Notes under the pieces: model-generated | Seen by the model: the letters and a program-made list of their open reading frames with translations, nothing else | Database searches by the model: none | What the model was told of the DNA's origin: nothing | From: Firmicutes bacterium HGW-Firmicutes-9 | GTDB lineage: Bacteria; Bacillota; Clostridia; Christensenellales; CAG-138 | Assembly (NCBI GenBank): GCA_002841395.1 | Contig: PGZM01000004.1 | Span: 1-64,000 of the forward strand | Direction: 5' to 3' | Length of the DNA: 64,000 nt | Shown: piece after piece, positions 25,908-34,567 of the stretch | Position numbering within the stretch: the stretch's first letter is position 1 | Layout: the number at the start of each line of letters is the position of its first letter | Program-made: the position numbers and the translations under genes

Positions 25908-26483
25908 TTATTCTTCTTCCGAAACAAGAATTGCACGGCAGGGAGCGCCTTCCGCACCGGAAATCTTCAGCGGCGCGGCGTAGAGTATATATCGTCCGTC
26001 CGGCACGTCGCGCAGATTAAGATTTTCCAGCACGGCGACGCCGTAGCCAAGCAGCGCAACATGTACGGAGAGCTCGTCGGAGTATGAGCCGATGGATTGC
26101 TTATTGGTGCCGATCAACAGACAGCCCTGGTTGTAAAGATAGCCGATGGCGCTCTCGGTGAGCTGGCCTTCGCCGTGCAGCAGGATGCGCGGGGCAAACG
26201 GGCGCTTCATAAAATACATCGCGTCCAGCGGCGTTTTGGGCACGGTGAGCACCACGCATTCGCCAACGAACTGTTCCAGCGGAAGGGAAGCGATGTCCTT
26301 GCCGTTTTGGATGAAATGCAGCGGCGCGTCCACATGCGTGCCCGCGTGCATGCTCGTTTCCAACCGGCTGAGGTTATAGGTTTCGCCATCGTTCATCCGG
26401 TGTATGGCGCGCAGCTTCGGCGGCTCGTCGCCCGGATAGGGCAGCGCCTTGATCAGGTCGCGGGAGATGTCATATATCTTCAT
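25908..26483 (-). CDS. Cyclase family protein (kynurenine formamidase-like metal hydrolase)
   Basis: A 191-residue member of the cyclase/KynB superfamily. It has the metal-binding motif HAGTHVDAPLHF (the H-x-G-T-H-x-D pattern), an N-terminal IYDISRDLIKALPYPGDEPP and a C-terminal LENLNLRDVPDGRYILYAAPL. Family enzymes hydrolyse N-formylkynurenine or related amides, using a manganese or zinc centre. The substrate here is unknown. Start 26483 has AAGGA upstream. It has its own promoter at 26591-26619, with a palindrome inside the spacer. Confidence 0.9.
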   Translation of the reverse strand: MKIYDISRDLIKALPYPGDEPPKLRAIHRMNDGETYNLSRLETSMHAGTHVDAPLHFIQNGKDIASLPLEQFVGECVVLTVPKTPLDAMYFMKRPFAPRILLHGEGQLTESAIGYLYNQGCLLIGTNKQSIGSYSDELSVHVALLGYGVAVLENLNLRDVPDGRYILYAAPLKISGAEGAPCRAILVSEEE

Positions 26484-26590
26484 TTGTATCAATCCTTCTT
26501 CTTTGTTTGCCTCAAAAGGGCGTATGCAGCGCAAATCTGCGCGATGTTCAACGGTCGATCGGTTCTGGCCGCGTTTTTGCGACAAGAACC

Positions 26591-26619
26591 ATTATACGTT
26601 GCATTGCAACAAAACGCAA
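26591..26619 (-). promoter_or_regulatory. Promoter of the cyclase gene with palindrome in the spacer
   Basis: On the minus strand TTGCGT (26614-26619) and TATAAT (26591-26596) are 17 bases apart. The palindrome GTTGCATTGCAAC (26598-26610) fills most of the spacer, where a repressor would block RNA polymerase. Confidence 0.7.
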
Positions 26620-26642
26620 AGCGGAATTCGAATAAAATCACA

Positions 26643-26670
26643 TAAAAACTCCCGCCGGAGCGGGAGTTTT
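26643..26670 (-). terminator. Terminator of the ABC transporter operon
   Basis: A perfect 11-bp stem (26645-26655 with 26660-26670), loop CGGA, followed on the minus strand by TAT after the stem's own T-run. It lies just past the permease gene. Confidence 0.88.
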
Positions 26671-26689
26671 GGTGATTCGCTTTGCGTTC

Positions 26690-28003
26690 TTACTCGTTGC
26701 GGATCGCTGCGAGCGGGGAGAGCTTCATCGCGCGGATGGCGGGATACATACCAGCGACGAGCGCGACGATGATCGAAAACCCGACCGCGCCGAACACGAG
26801 ATAGGCGGGGATGATGCTCCGCATACCGGAGCTTGCCAGGAACACATTCAAAAGCGCCGAGATGCCGAAGCTGAGTCCCATGCCGAGCGCGCCGCCGAAG
26901 AGGCCGATATAGGCAGCCTCCGCAAGGAACAGCCCCGCGATGTTGTCGATGCGGCAGCCGAGCACCTTGATGATGCCGATTTCCTTGGTGCGCTCGAAGA
27001 TGCTCATCATCATCGTGTTCATGATGCCGATGGCAGCGACCAGCAGCGCAACGCCGCCGATGGCGCCGAGCAAATACTGCACGTTTTTCGTGCTGTTTTC
27101 TGCCATCTCGACCGCGTCTTGCAGGCTGTAAGTGCCGTATCCCATCTCGGAAATCGCGTTTTTCACCGATTTCACATCCGAGATATCCTTGCACTTGACG
27201 AGCACGGTCTGATATTTGCTGCTATCATAGTTCGTGTACGCCTTGTTTGCCTTGGCGAGGCGCTCCAGCTGCGAGGCATCCATGATGCTATAGTAGGAGA
27301 AGTCGTTGTTGCCCTGGTCCATGATGCCCGTGACCTTGAGCTTGTAGAATTCTCCCGGCGGATCCTGCGGTTCGCCGGATCCATCTTCACCGATTGCCAT
27401 CGCCATCTGTTTGTAGATGTTGCGATAGTCGAAGGTGATCTGCATCCGGGAGTCCTTCGTAATCTTCGGGTTGCCGTTTCTGTCGATTGCCTGGCGATAG
27501 TTGTCGGGGCTGTAGAAGCTTTGCAGCGTCCATGCGCCGAGCGCGATTTCGTAGGTGGTGGAGCCGCCTGCGCCGGGGAAGTCACCCTCCGCCAGCGTGA
27601 TGTTAAACATCTCCGCCTGCTCCTTGGTGACGCCGAGGATGCTCGTGTCTACCACATACTGGCCGCTTTTGATGATGCCGTACGTCTCGATGAGCGGCAT
27701 GACCGCCTGTACGCCTTCGATCTTCTTAAACGTTGCGATGGCTTTTTTATTGAGGTCCTTTTGCCGTGACGAGCCCGCGCCGTTTCCCATGGAAACATAT
27801 GACCAGGAGTTCACGCGGATGGTGGTCAGGCTACCCGTTCCGGCAAAGCTCTCGATCGTGGCTTGCTTGATGCCGATGCCCAGTGACACCATAACCACGA
27901 TGGAAGCCACGCCGATGATCATGCCCAGAACGGTCAGAAACGCTCTTAGTTTTCGCCGCCACAGGTTGAGAAACGCTGTGGTCAGCAGATCTTTGATGCT
28001 CAT
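26690..28003 (-). CDS. MacB/FtsX-type ABC transporter permease
   Basis: A 437-residue permease. It has the MacB-PCD/FtsX arrangement: one N-terminal membrane helix (LRAFLTVLGMIIGVASIVVM), a large extracytoplasmic domain (about residues 45-300), and three C-terminal helices with NTMMMSIFERTKEIGIIKVLG, the motif that contacts the ATPase. Such systems move lipoproteins or peptides, or signal mechanically, rather than import nutrients. The ATPase and a surface-facing partner protein are encoded just upstream, so the three genes form one unit. Confidence 0.93.
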   Translation of the reverse strand: MSIKDLLTTAFLNLWRRKLRAFLTVLGMIIGVASIVVMVSLGIGIKQATIESFAGTGSLTTIRVNSWSYVSMGNGAGSSRQKDLNKKAIATFKKIEGVQAVMPLIETYGIIKSGQYVVDTSILGVTKEQAEMFNITLAEGDFPGAGGSTTYEIALGAWTLQSFYSPDNYRQAIDRNGNPKITKDSRMQITFDYRNIYKQMAMAIGEDGSGEPQDPPGEFYKLKVTGIMDQGNNDFSYYSIMDASQLERLAKANKAYTNYDSSKYQTVLVKCKDISDVKSVKNAISEMGYGTYSLQDAVEMAENSTKNVQYLLGAIGGVALLVAAIGIMNTMMMSIFERTKEIGIIKVLGCRIDNIAGLFLAEAAYIGLFGGALGMGLSFGISALLNVFLASSGMRSIIPAYLVFGAVGFSIIVALVAGMYPAIRAMKLSPLAAIRNE

Positions 28004-28037
28004 TGTTCCTCCAGTTGCGCGGTGCCGCGCCGGGCGG

Positions 28038-29501
28038 TTACTCTTCTTCGAGGGCGCGTTCGCGCTTCTTCTTCGCCTTTATGCCGAGGAAGACCGCGCC
28101 GGTGACGACCGCGATGCCGCCGAGCGTCCAGAAAATCCAGCCGATGTTCGCGCTCGCGGGCTTATCGCCGGGGATTTCCATGCCGCCGTTGCCGGGGGAG
28201 ACCATGTCGCCCGCCGAATCTTCGTTGACAAACATATTCATCGGAAGAAGCTCTTCCGTCTGGTTGCCGTTGACGTCTTCATAGGTGACGCGCACCTGCG
28301 CATCGATCTGGCCGCCCATCGTCGGGGTGACGTTGAGATCCGCGCGCATCGTGCCGCCCGCCGCGATATTGCCGCCGAAGTATCTCTCCTCGAGCGTGAC
28401 GCCTTCGCCGACGATATCCACCATGCAGTTATACAGCGTGGTTTTGCCGAGGTTATAGAGCGTGATACCGACGGCGACGTTGCCGCCGACCCACGGATCG
28501 TCATAGATCTTCGGGTCGTTGATCATCACGCGCGCCTTCTGCTTCACGGGGACGCTGACGCTCGCGGTTTCATCAAACGCGCTGCGGTTCTTCGTTCCCT
28601 CATAGGAGAGCTTGATGGAGATCAGCTGCGATTTTGCTTCCGCGTCGGGCGCAATCTGCAGCTTGACCGTCTGCACATACGCTTCGTCTTTATCGATGGT
28701 GCCGATGAAGATCGAATTACTGCCGCCCGGTGCGGGGAGGATCACGCCAGCCTCGTTGGTCAGCTCCAGCGTGAGGTTGGTGATGGCTTCGCGCGTGGAG
28801 GTGTTGGCGATCACGAGCTTGAGGGTGATGGTATCGCCCGCGTAGATCGTGTCCTCGCTGAAGCTATAAGCCTCTAGGATGACTTTGGGTTTGCTGCGGT
28901 AGCTGCTGCCGCCGCTGCTGGAACCACTGGATGATTTTTCACGGACAACAATGGTGACCGAGATATTATCCTTCATGCCACTATTATACGACACCACAAA
29001 GTTCAGCTTATATTCGCCGGGTGCTGCGTTCGCAAGAAGCGTGCCCGTTGCTTTGAAGTACGCACGATCGCCGATTGCCAGCGTGTCTGTTGTCCAATCA
29101 ATCAACTTGCTATTGACGGAATCCCAAGTTTTAAACGCGGTGCAAGCGGGTGCTGTTCCAAAAGGATTTTGAGGAGTTGCCGAGAAGAAGTCACACTTCA
29201 AACCGGTTGCACTCTCCAAGTTCTTGTTGAGGATCGGAACATAGAATGTGATGCTTTCGCCTGCATACGCAGATTCCGTTTGCAGATAACCCTTCTCCTC
29301 GTCGGACACTTCCTGAAGCAGGAAGATATGTCCATCACCGGGTTCAGGCGTCGGAGCTGCCGTGGGGGTTGGCGTCGGCGTTGCCGCGCCCGGATCCGGT
29401 GTTGCATCCTCTGCCAAAGCAGAATACAGCGGCAGAGCCGTCAGCAGCAGCGTCACCGCCAGCAGAATCGAAAAAAACTTGATTTTCTTTGTGTTGCGCA
29501 T
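28038..29501 (-). CDS. Secreted membrane-anchored CARDB-like protein (ABC-associated)
   Basis: A 487-residue surface protein. It begins with a signal peptide (LLLTALPLYSALAED) and a Pro/Thr linker with TPTPTPTAAPTPEP. Beta-sandwich repeats follow (about residues 60-180, 205-320 and 330-440), of the COG1361/CARDB type: YAGDTITLKLVIANTS and VGGNVAVGITLYNLGKTTLY. It ends with a membrane helix (IGWIFWTLGGIAVVTGAVFLG) and a lysine/arginine-rich tail. Its gene lies between those for the ATPase and the permease; in related operons such proteins probably act as the extracytoplasmic partner. A Ser/Gly-rich hinge at about 190-205 separates domains. Confidence 0.85.
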   Translation of the reverse strand: MRNTKKIKFFSILLAVTLLLTALPLYSALAEDATPDPGAATPTPTPTAAPTPEPGDGHIFLLQEVSDEEKGYLQTESAYAGESITFYVPILNKNLESATGLKCDFFSATPQNPFGTAPACTAFKTWDSVNSKLIDWTTDTLAIGDRAYFKATGTLLANAAPGEYKLNFVVSYNSGMKDNISVTIVVREKSSSGSSSGGSSYRSKPKVILEAYSFSEDTIYAGDTITLKLVIANTSTREAITNLTLELTNEAGVILPAPGGSNSIFIGTIDKDEAYVQTVKLQIAPDAEAKSQLISIKLSYEGTKNRSAFDETASVSVPVKQKARVMINDPKIYDDPWVGGNVAVGITLYNLGKTTLYNCMVDIVGEGVTLEERYFGGNIAAGGTMRADLNVTPTMGGQIDAQVRVTYEDVNGNQTEELLPMNMFVNEDSAGDMVSPGNGGMEIPGDKPASANIGWIFWTLGGIAVVTGAVFLGIKAKKKRERALEEE

Positions 29502-29511
29502 GTCAGTACCC

Positions 29512-30249
29512 TCAGTTTCCCGAACCTATCGGTTCGTTTTGCTTGGTTATCTTTGTTTCGTTGATGACGACATCTGTGATTCTGCCGTCCAGCAGATGGA
29601 TGATCTTGTCGCCGTATTCCGCGATGTTCTGATCGTGTGTGACCATGACCAGCGTTTTCTTCTGCTCCCGCAGGATGTCGATGATCACGCGGATGACCTC
29701 GTCGGAGGTGCTGCTGTCGAGGTTGCCTGTCGGCTCGTCTGCAAACACGATCTGCGGATCGGTCACCAGCGCCCGCGCGATACCGACGCGCTGCTGCTGT
29801 CCGCCACTTAGCTCGCTGGGCTTGTGCTTCATGTGCGTCTTTAAGCCAACGAGATCGAGCATGCGCTTGGCGCGCTTGAGCCGCACGGATTCCGGCACAC
29901 CCGCAAACGAAAGCGGGAGCGCTACGTTTTCCAGCGCGGTGTAATACGGCATGAGATTGAAGCTTTGAAAGATGAAGCCGACGCGCTTTTGGCGGAACAG
30001 GATCAGTTCGCCCTGCGTCATGCGCTCCAGATGTTTGCCCGCGATGACGATTTCACCCGCGGAGACCTGTTCCAGTCCTGCGAGCACGTTCAGCAGCGTG
30101 GACTTGCCGGAGCCGCTGCGCCCGATGATGGAGCAGATATCGCCGGAGGCAATCTGCAGATCCACACCGCGCAGGGCGTGCACATCCACGGTACCCACGT
30201 GATAGACTTTTTTGACGTTGCGCACGTCAATCAGCGTGTTTTCCTGCAT
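29512..30249 (-). CDS. LolD/MacB-type ABC transporter ATPase
   Basis: A 245-residue ATP-binding protein. Walker A reads GRSGSGKST, the Q-loop FIFQSFNLMPYYTALENVALP, the ABC signature LSGGQQQRV and Walker B VFADEPTGNLDS, with the H-loop THD. The pattern is that of the LolD/MacB class. It powers the FtsX-type permease two genes downstream. It is the first gene of the operon, behind the promoter/operator at 30309-30362. Confidence 0.96.
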   Translation of the reverse strand: MQENTLIDVRNVKKVYHVGTVDVHALRGVDLQIASGDICSIIGRSGSGKSTLLNVLAGLEQVSAGEIVIAGKHLERMTQGELILFRQKRVGFIFQSFNLMPYYTALENVALPLSFAGVPESVRLKRAKRMLDLVGLKTHMKHKPSELSGGQQQRVGIARALVTDPQIVFADEPTGNLDSSTSDEVIRVIIDILREQKKTLVMVTHDQNIAEYGDKIIHLLDGRITDVVINETKITKQNEPIGSGN

Positions 30250-30308
30250 CGTTCCTCCCCGGTCTTTGACGAGCCTGCTACGGATCCATCGCGTTTTGCG
30301 AAAGAAGT

Positions 30309-30362
30309 GTATTACTCGTACTAATACGCATATATCATACGCCTCACATTCCGTCCTGTCAA
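30309..30362 (-). promoter_or_regulatory. Promoter with palindromic operator for the ABC operon
   Basis: On the minus strand TTGACA (30357-30362) and TATGAT (30334-30339) are separated by exactly 17 bases. Just downstream, over the expected transcription start, lies the palindrome GTATTA-n7-TAATAC (30309-30314 with 30322-30327). This is the design of a repressor-controlled promoter. The repressor gene is not recognised in this window. Confidence 0.75.
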
Positions 30363-31088
30363 CGCTTGCGCGACGCCAGAATGCAACGCAAATGCAAACT
30401 CCTGAAAGACAGACTGTGGAAAAATCCGATTTCTATGCGTGTGCGCGATTGACACGAGCGAATGGTTTCTGCGATATCGCGCGAGAAATTGCGGACATAG
30501 TTTGCTTCATTATAAATGGTGCGCGCAGAAAAATCCACGCGGCGTGTGTCATTCCGCCGTTGACAATGCGTATGGTTATGCGCAAAATCGCTTGAAAAAG
30601 GGAGAAAGTTCTGGTAGGATGGTAAAAACATCGATTCGGGCGAGCAAATGCCCGAACACGGGAGATAAAACCGCACCATGCAACCGGCAAACGTGAAACA
30701 GCTGAATGGCGGAAGAGATCACCTGCGCAACAGACGCGCGGGATTTTTTGCCGTGCGCTTTGCGTTAGTCTGCGCCGAGAAGATGTCCGCCATGCGAATG
30801 CGAATGCACGCGGAGCAAGCGGATGCGGTGGCGGCTGCCCTCTAACAAGGGATATTTCGGCTGATCCCGCGGCCGGGCAGGGCTGTTGCGCCCGCCTGCC
30901 GGGAGAAATTTGCGTTTGCAGCGTGCGAAAAAAGTAACACAACAACGGGCGCCGGAGGCGAAGCTCCAGACTGCACCAAGCGTGCGCGGGAGAAGAGCCG
31001 AGAGGTGTTTTTTATTTCCTGTTTTTATGAAGAGCAGGCGGAAAGCCCCGCAGAACTATCGTCAGACGACACGAAAGAAGGTTATCAT
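30363..31088. other. Long intergenic region before metA
   Basis: About 725 bases with no protein gene. A candidate rightward promoter is TTGAAA (30592-30597), 17 bases, TAGGAT (30615-30620). From there a leader of about 470 bases leads to metA. It is GC-rich and self-complementary in places (for example GGCAGG / CCTGCC near 30875-30900) and ends with a T-rich tract (about 31006-31025). I do not see the conserved elements of a SAM riboswitch or a T-box. Confidence 0.4.
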
Positions 31089-32021
31089 ATGCCGATTAAA
31101 ATTCCCGATGGACTCCCCGCAGGCGACCTGCTCGCGCAGGAGAACATCTTCGTTATGCCGCAGGAACGCGCGGCGAAGCAGGACATCCGCCCGCTGCGCA
31201 TCGCGATTCTCAACCTCATGCCCACCAAGCAGACCACCGAGACGCAGATTTTGCGCCTGCTTGCCAATACGCCCTTGCAGGTGGAGGTCACGCTGCTCCG
31301 CACCGGCAGCTACCAGAGCCAGAACATCTCGCAGGACTATCTGGACTCGTTCTACCGTACGTTTGACGAGGTCAAGGACGAGCACTTTGACGGCATCGTC
31401 ATCACAGGCGCGCCCGTGGAGAACCTCGATTTTCAGGACGTGCACTACTGGGACGAGCTCGTGCGCCTGATGGACTGGGCAGATCACAACGTGTTTTCCA
31501 CGCTCTACATCTGCTGGGCGGCGCAGGCGGGGCTGTATCATTTTTACGGTGTGGAGAAGCAGCCGCTGCCGAAGAAGATGTTCGGCATCTTCCCGCATGT
31601 GGTGCTGGATCGTTCGCACAAGCTTTTGCGCGGATTTGACGATCAGTTCATGGCGCCGCACTCGCGCCACACGACGATTCTCGTTTCGGACGCGGCAAAG
31701 ATTCGCGACCTGAACATCCTTGCGACCTCGCAGGAGGCGGGATTGTATCTTGCGGCCTCCCGCGACGGGCGGCGCGTATTTGTCACCGGGCACAGCGAAT
31801 ATGACGCAAAGACGCTGGAGCTTGAATATCGCCGGGACAAGGCCGCGGGCAAGCCCATCGAGCTGCCGCGAAACTATTATCCCAACAACGACGACACCCT
31901 GCCGCCGATGATCACCTGGCGCGCGCACGGGGCGCTGCTGTTCTCCAACTGGCTGAACTATTTCGTCTATCAGGAGACACCGTACGACCTCAACGCGATC
32001 CCCGCAACGCACGCGGACTAA
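31089..32021 (+). CDS. metA: Homoserine O-acyltransferase MetA
   Basis: MetA transfers an acetyl or succinyl group to homoserine, the first committed step to methionine. The 310-residue protein has the catalytic cysteine at residue 142 ([11 protein letters not shown]) and the His235/Glu237 pair in VTGHSEYD, at the same positions as in Escherichia coli MetA. Other signatures are [12 protein letters not shown] and TGAPVENL. Clostridial and bacillar MetA enzymes usually use acetyl-CoA, but this cannot be read safely here. The start ATG at 31089 has AAGAAGG seven bases upstream. The gene stands alone and is followed by a terminator. Confidence 0.96.
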   Translation: MPIKIPDGLPAGDLLAQENIFVMPQERAAKQDIRPLRIAILNLMPTKQTTETQILRLLANTPLQVEVTLLRTGSYQSQNISQDYLDSFYRTFDEVKDEHFDGIVITGAPVENLDFQDVHYWDELVRLMDWADHNVFSTLYICWAAQAGLYHFYGVEKQPLPKKMFGIFPHVVLDRSHKLLRGFDDQFMAPHSRHTTILVSDAAKIRDLNILATSQEAGLYLAASRDGRRVFVTGHSEYDAKTLELEYRRDKAAGKPIELPRNYYPNNDDTLPPMITWRAHGALLFSNWLNYFVYQETPYDLNAIPATHAD

Positions 32022-32029
32022 CAAAAAGA

Positions 32030-32054
32030 AGGGCTCCCGCAGGGGAGCCTTTGT
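32030..32054 (+). terminator. Terminator after metA
   Basis: Stem GGCTCCC / GGGAGCC with a four-base loop, followed by TTTGTTATG. Confidence 0.75.
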
Positions 32055-32080
32055 TATGCCGGAAAGCATTGTGCTAAAAT
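32052..32080 (+). promoter_or_regulatory. Candidate promoter of the rRNA methyltransferase gene
   Basis: TTGTTA (32052... the T-run of the terminator gives its first bases) and TAAAAT (32075-32080) are about 18 bases apart. The match is moderate. Confidence 0.4.
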
Positions 32081-32122
32081 AAGATATTCTAACGTCAATC
32101 ACACACGCAAAGGAGCCAACGA

Positions 32123-33418
32123 ATGCCGAATCTGCCGGAGGCATATCTACACCGCATGCGATCTCAGCTGGGAGAGCGCGAGTTTGCCGCGTATCTTGCC
32201 GCGATGGAGCGGCAGCCGCGGCGTGCGTTGCGCGTCAATCTGCTGAAGATCACGGCGGAGGATTTCTCCGCGCAGGCGGACTTTTCGCTCACGCCAACGG
32301 GCATTCTGCCGGAGAGCTTCTTTTTTGAGGATGACGTCGCCATCGGCCGCCATCCGCTGCATGCCGCGGGGCTATGCTATGTGCAGGAGCCTGCGGCGCA
32401 GGCACCCGCCGCACTGACGGAAGCGGGAAGAGGCATGACGGTGCTCGATCTTTGCGCGGCCCCGGGCGGCAAGACGACGCAGCTCGCGGCAATGATGCAT
32501 AACACAGGACTGCTCGTGGCCAATGAGCCCGTGCGCAGCCGCGCGGAAATCCTCGCGGGGAATATCGAACGGCTCGGCGTGACAAATGCGCTGGTCACCT
32601 GCATGCGACCCGACGCGCTGGCGAATTCGCTTGGCGCATGCTTCGACGTCGTGCTCGTGGATGCGCCCTGCTCCGGCGAAGGAATGTTCCGCAAGGACGA
32701 TACCGCCGTGCGCGAATGGTCGGAGGAGCATGTTCTCGCCTGCGCCACACGGCAGGAGCAGATTCTGGAAAGTGCCGCGCTGCTGCTTAAGCCCGGCGGC
32801 AGGCTTGTCTACAGCACATGCACCTTTTCGCGCGAGGAAAACGAGGGCGCAATCGAGCGGTTTTTGTCCGCGCATGCGGATTTTTCTCTGATCGAATTGA
32901 GGCGGATGTATCCGCACAGCTCTGTCGGCGAAGGGCAGTTTATGGCGGTGCTCGTGCGCGCGGGGGAGGCGACTTCGGCTGCGCTTGTCGCGCTGACCGC
33001 GCCTGCGGGCGAACGCATTCCCGCGTTTGAAGCGTTCTGGCGGGAGACGTTCTCAATCAACCAGCCCACTGCCATGCTGCTGCCGGACGGGCGGGTGCTG
33101 ATCCCGCCGGCACTGCTGCCGCGGGAGCTTCGGGTATTGCATGTCGTCCGCGCGGGCGTGTTCGCGGGTGAACTCAAAAACGGGCGCTTCACGCCGAACC
33201 ATGCGCTCGCGATGGCGTATCCCGCCAACGCGTTTCGCGCGACCGTACCGCTGGAAGCGGGCGCGCTCACCCGCTTTCTCGCGGGGGAAACCGTCGCCTG
33301 CAATCCTGCGCTCTCCGGCTGGTGCCCCGCGACGGTGCTCGGGCATCCGGTCGGCTGGGGCAAGGCGGTGGAGGGAACATTAAAAAACCATATCCCCAAG
33401 GGTTTGAGGATACGGTAA
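32123..33418 (+). CDS. RsmF-like 16S rRNA m5C methyltransferase (NOL1/NOP2/Sun family)
   Basis: A 431-residue RNA cytosine-5 methyltransferase. SAM binding is seen in VLDLCAAPGGKTTQLA, the two catalytic cysteines in VDAPCSGEGMFRKD and YSTCTFSREENE. An N-terminal RNA-binding part is followed by the methyltransferase core (about 60-290) and a C-terminal PUA-like part (about 300-431) that ends in GWGKAVEGTLKNHIPKGLR. This is the RsmF/YebU layout. Exact target cytosine not read from sequence. AAAGGAG lies at a good distance before the ATG. Confidence 0.92.
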   Translation: MPNLPEAYLHRMRSQLGEREFAAYLAAMERQPRRALRVNLLKITAEDFSAQADFSLTPTGILPESFFFEDDVAIGRHPLHAAGLCYVQEPAAQAPAALTEAGRGMTVLDLCAAPGGKTTQLAAMMHNTGLLVANEPVRSRAEILAGNIERLGVTNALVTCMRPDALANSLGACFDVVLVDAPCSGEGMFRKDDTAVREWSEEHVLACATRQEQILESAALLLKPGGRLVYSTCTFSREENEGAIERFLSAHADFSLIELRRMYPHSSVGEGQFMAVLVRAGEATSAALVALTAPAGERIPAFEAFWRETFSINQPTAMLLPDGRVLIPPALLPRELRVLHVVRAGVFAGELKNGRFTPNHALAMAYPANAFRATVPLEAGALTRFLAGETVACNPALSGWCPATVLGHPVGWGKAVEGTLKNHIPKGLRIR

Positions 33419-33450
33419 GCTTTTCTTTAAAGAGAAGCAGGCAAAAGAAC
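33419..33450. repeat. Dispersed AT-rich palindromic hairpin, copy c
   Basis: CTTTTCTTT / AAAGAGAAG followed by CAGGCAAAAGAAC, the conserved 3' module of this repeat family. It lies directly after the stop codon of the methyltransferase gene. Confidence 0.7.
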
Positions 33451-33470
33451 GTTGGATTGAGGTGTAAAGG

Positions 33471-34151
33471 ATGAAGCAGAAGAAAGATCCGACAAAAGCA
33501 TACAAAGCCGCGTTCTTTGACCGCGACCACACGCTGATCCACGGCGATCCCGCTGCGAAACAGATGCGAACGGAGATGATCGAACGCTGGTCGGGTAAAC
33601 CTCTCGTGCAGCCGCCGGGACTTTTTGACCAACTCTATAACAGCCAGCAACTCATGACGGTGGAAAAAGAAATCACGCTTTGGCGTGCATATTTTGCGGA
33701 GTTGCTGCGCATGCAGGGTATCACGGAGAAGATATCTTCGCGCGCGGATGAACTCTTTGATGCCTTCTGGCTCAAGGGCAGCGTCGTCTATCCTGAGACG
33801 GTGCCTGTGCTCGATTGGTTCGCTGCGCACGGCTATCGCATGGGTGTGATCAGCGACACGTTTCCGTCTCTTAAACTCACGTTGGAGGCGGTCGGGCTGG
33901 ACAAGTATTTCGAGGTATTCGTCTGCTCCGATCAGGTGGGCGTAATGAAGCCCGATCCGCTGATCTACCAGACCGCGCTGAATCTCATGGGCGTTTCCGC
34001 ACAGGAAAGCCTGTATGTGGATGACTACGACGTGGAGGCGGACGGCGCACGCGCGCTGGGGTTCACCGCGTTTCACGTTTGCCACGATTCTGAGCCGAAG
34101 GAAAAGTGGGATATTGCGTCTCTTTGGGAGATGATACAGTTTTTGACCTGA
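33471..34151 (+). CDS. HAD-superfamily hydrolase
   Basis: A 226-residue HAD phosphatase. Motif I reads AFFDRDHTLI (D-x-D with His replacing the usual Gly), motif II VISDT, motif III with Lys in GVMKPDPLIY, and motif IV LYVDDYDVEADGA. The helical cap lies between motifs I and II, as in the phosphoglycolate phosphatase/dehalogenase group. Substrate not known. GAGGTGTAAAGG precedes the ATG. It lies between two copies of the AT-rich palindromic repeat. Confidence 0.9.
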   Translation: MKQKKDPTKAYKAAFFDRDHTLIHGDPAAKQMRTEMIERWSGKPLVQPPGLFDQLYNSQQLMTVEKEITLWRAYFAELLRMQGITEKISSRADELFDAFWLKGSVVYPETVPVLDWFAAHGYRMGVISDTFPSLKLTLEAVGLDKYFEVFVCSDQVGVMKPDPLIYQTALNLMGVSAQESLYVDDYDVEADGARALGFTAFHVCHDSEPKEKWDIASLWEMIQFLT

Positions 34152-34152
34152 G

Positions 34153-34188
34153 CTACTTTGTTTGAAAGAAAAAGCAGGCAAAAGAACC
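34153..34188. repeat. Dispersed AT-rich palindromic hairpin, copy d
   Basis: CTACTTTGTTTGAAAGAAAAAGCAGGCAAAAGAACC in two parts: a degenerate palindrome and the same 3' module (AGCAGGCAAAAGAAC) as the copy at 33419. Confidence 0.7.
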
Positions 34189-34207
34189 TTTTCATATGTG
34201 TAATTAG

Positions 34208-34240
34208 AGCGGGGATTAGCGCCCCCGCTTTTTTTGTTTC
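34208..34240 (+). terminator. Terminator after the HAD gene
   Basis: Stem AGCGGGG / CCCCGCT (34208-34214 with 34223-34229) followed by a run of seven T. Confidence 0.9.
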
Positions 34241-34286
34241 TTCATCTGGAGAAAGAAGAACAGCTCCAGCCTTGCCAAAATCATAC

Positions 34287-34514
34287 TCATGGATCGACAA
34301 ACCATTTCGGGTCCTCATAGTAGAGATACGCGTCCTTCTTGCCGATGCGGCAGGTGTAGCGGATGCCGCTGCCGCCCGCCTTCAGGCTCGCCGCGCGCCG
34401 CACATCCGAAATCGACGTGATCTCAAACTTCCGCCCGTCCTCCCATAGGATGCGCTGCGGATGCATCACGCCTGCTTCGTCACAGGTCAATTCCACCGCG
34501 ACATAAACTTTCAT
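34287..34514 (-). CDS. Small conserved protein encoded behind dinB
   Basis: A 75-residue protein with features of a real gene: TLTCDEAGVMHPQRILWEDG-like strands, DVRRAASLKAGGSGIRYTC and a C-terminal YYEDPKWFVDP. Proteins of this type are often found just downstream of DNA polymerase IV in Clostridia; I do not know a function. AGGAGGCAG lies upstream of the ATG. The gap to dinB is 53 bases, so it is probably in the same SOS-regulated transcript. Confidence 0.75.
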   Translation of the reverse strand: MKVYVAVELTCDEAGVMHPQRILWEDGRKFEITSISDVRRAASLKAGGSGIRYTCRIGKKDAYLYYEDPKWFVDP

Positions 34515-34567
34515 AACAAACTGCCTCCTGATGCGCTCGTTTGCGCTTGATCAAACTTGCGAAAAAC

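Noticed and set aside
30433..30945. Minus-strand frame of 170 codons in the gap before metA
   Set aside because: Composition is not protein-like (Arg/Ala/Pro-rich), no ribosome binding site; the gap is better seen as leader and promoter DNA.
30592..31088. SAM riboswitch or T-box before metA
   Set aside because: The conserved SAM-I core and the T-box sequence were looked for by eye and not found.
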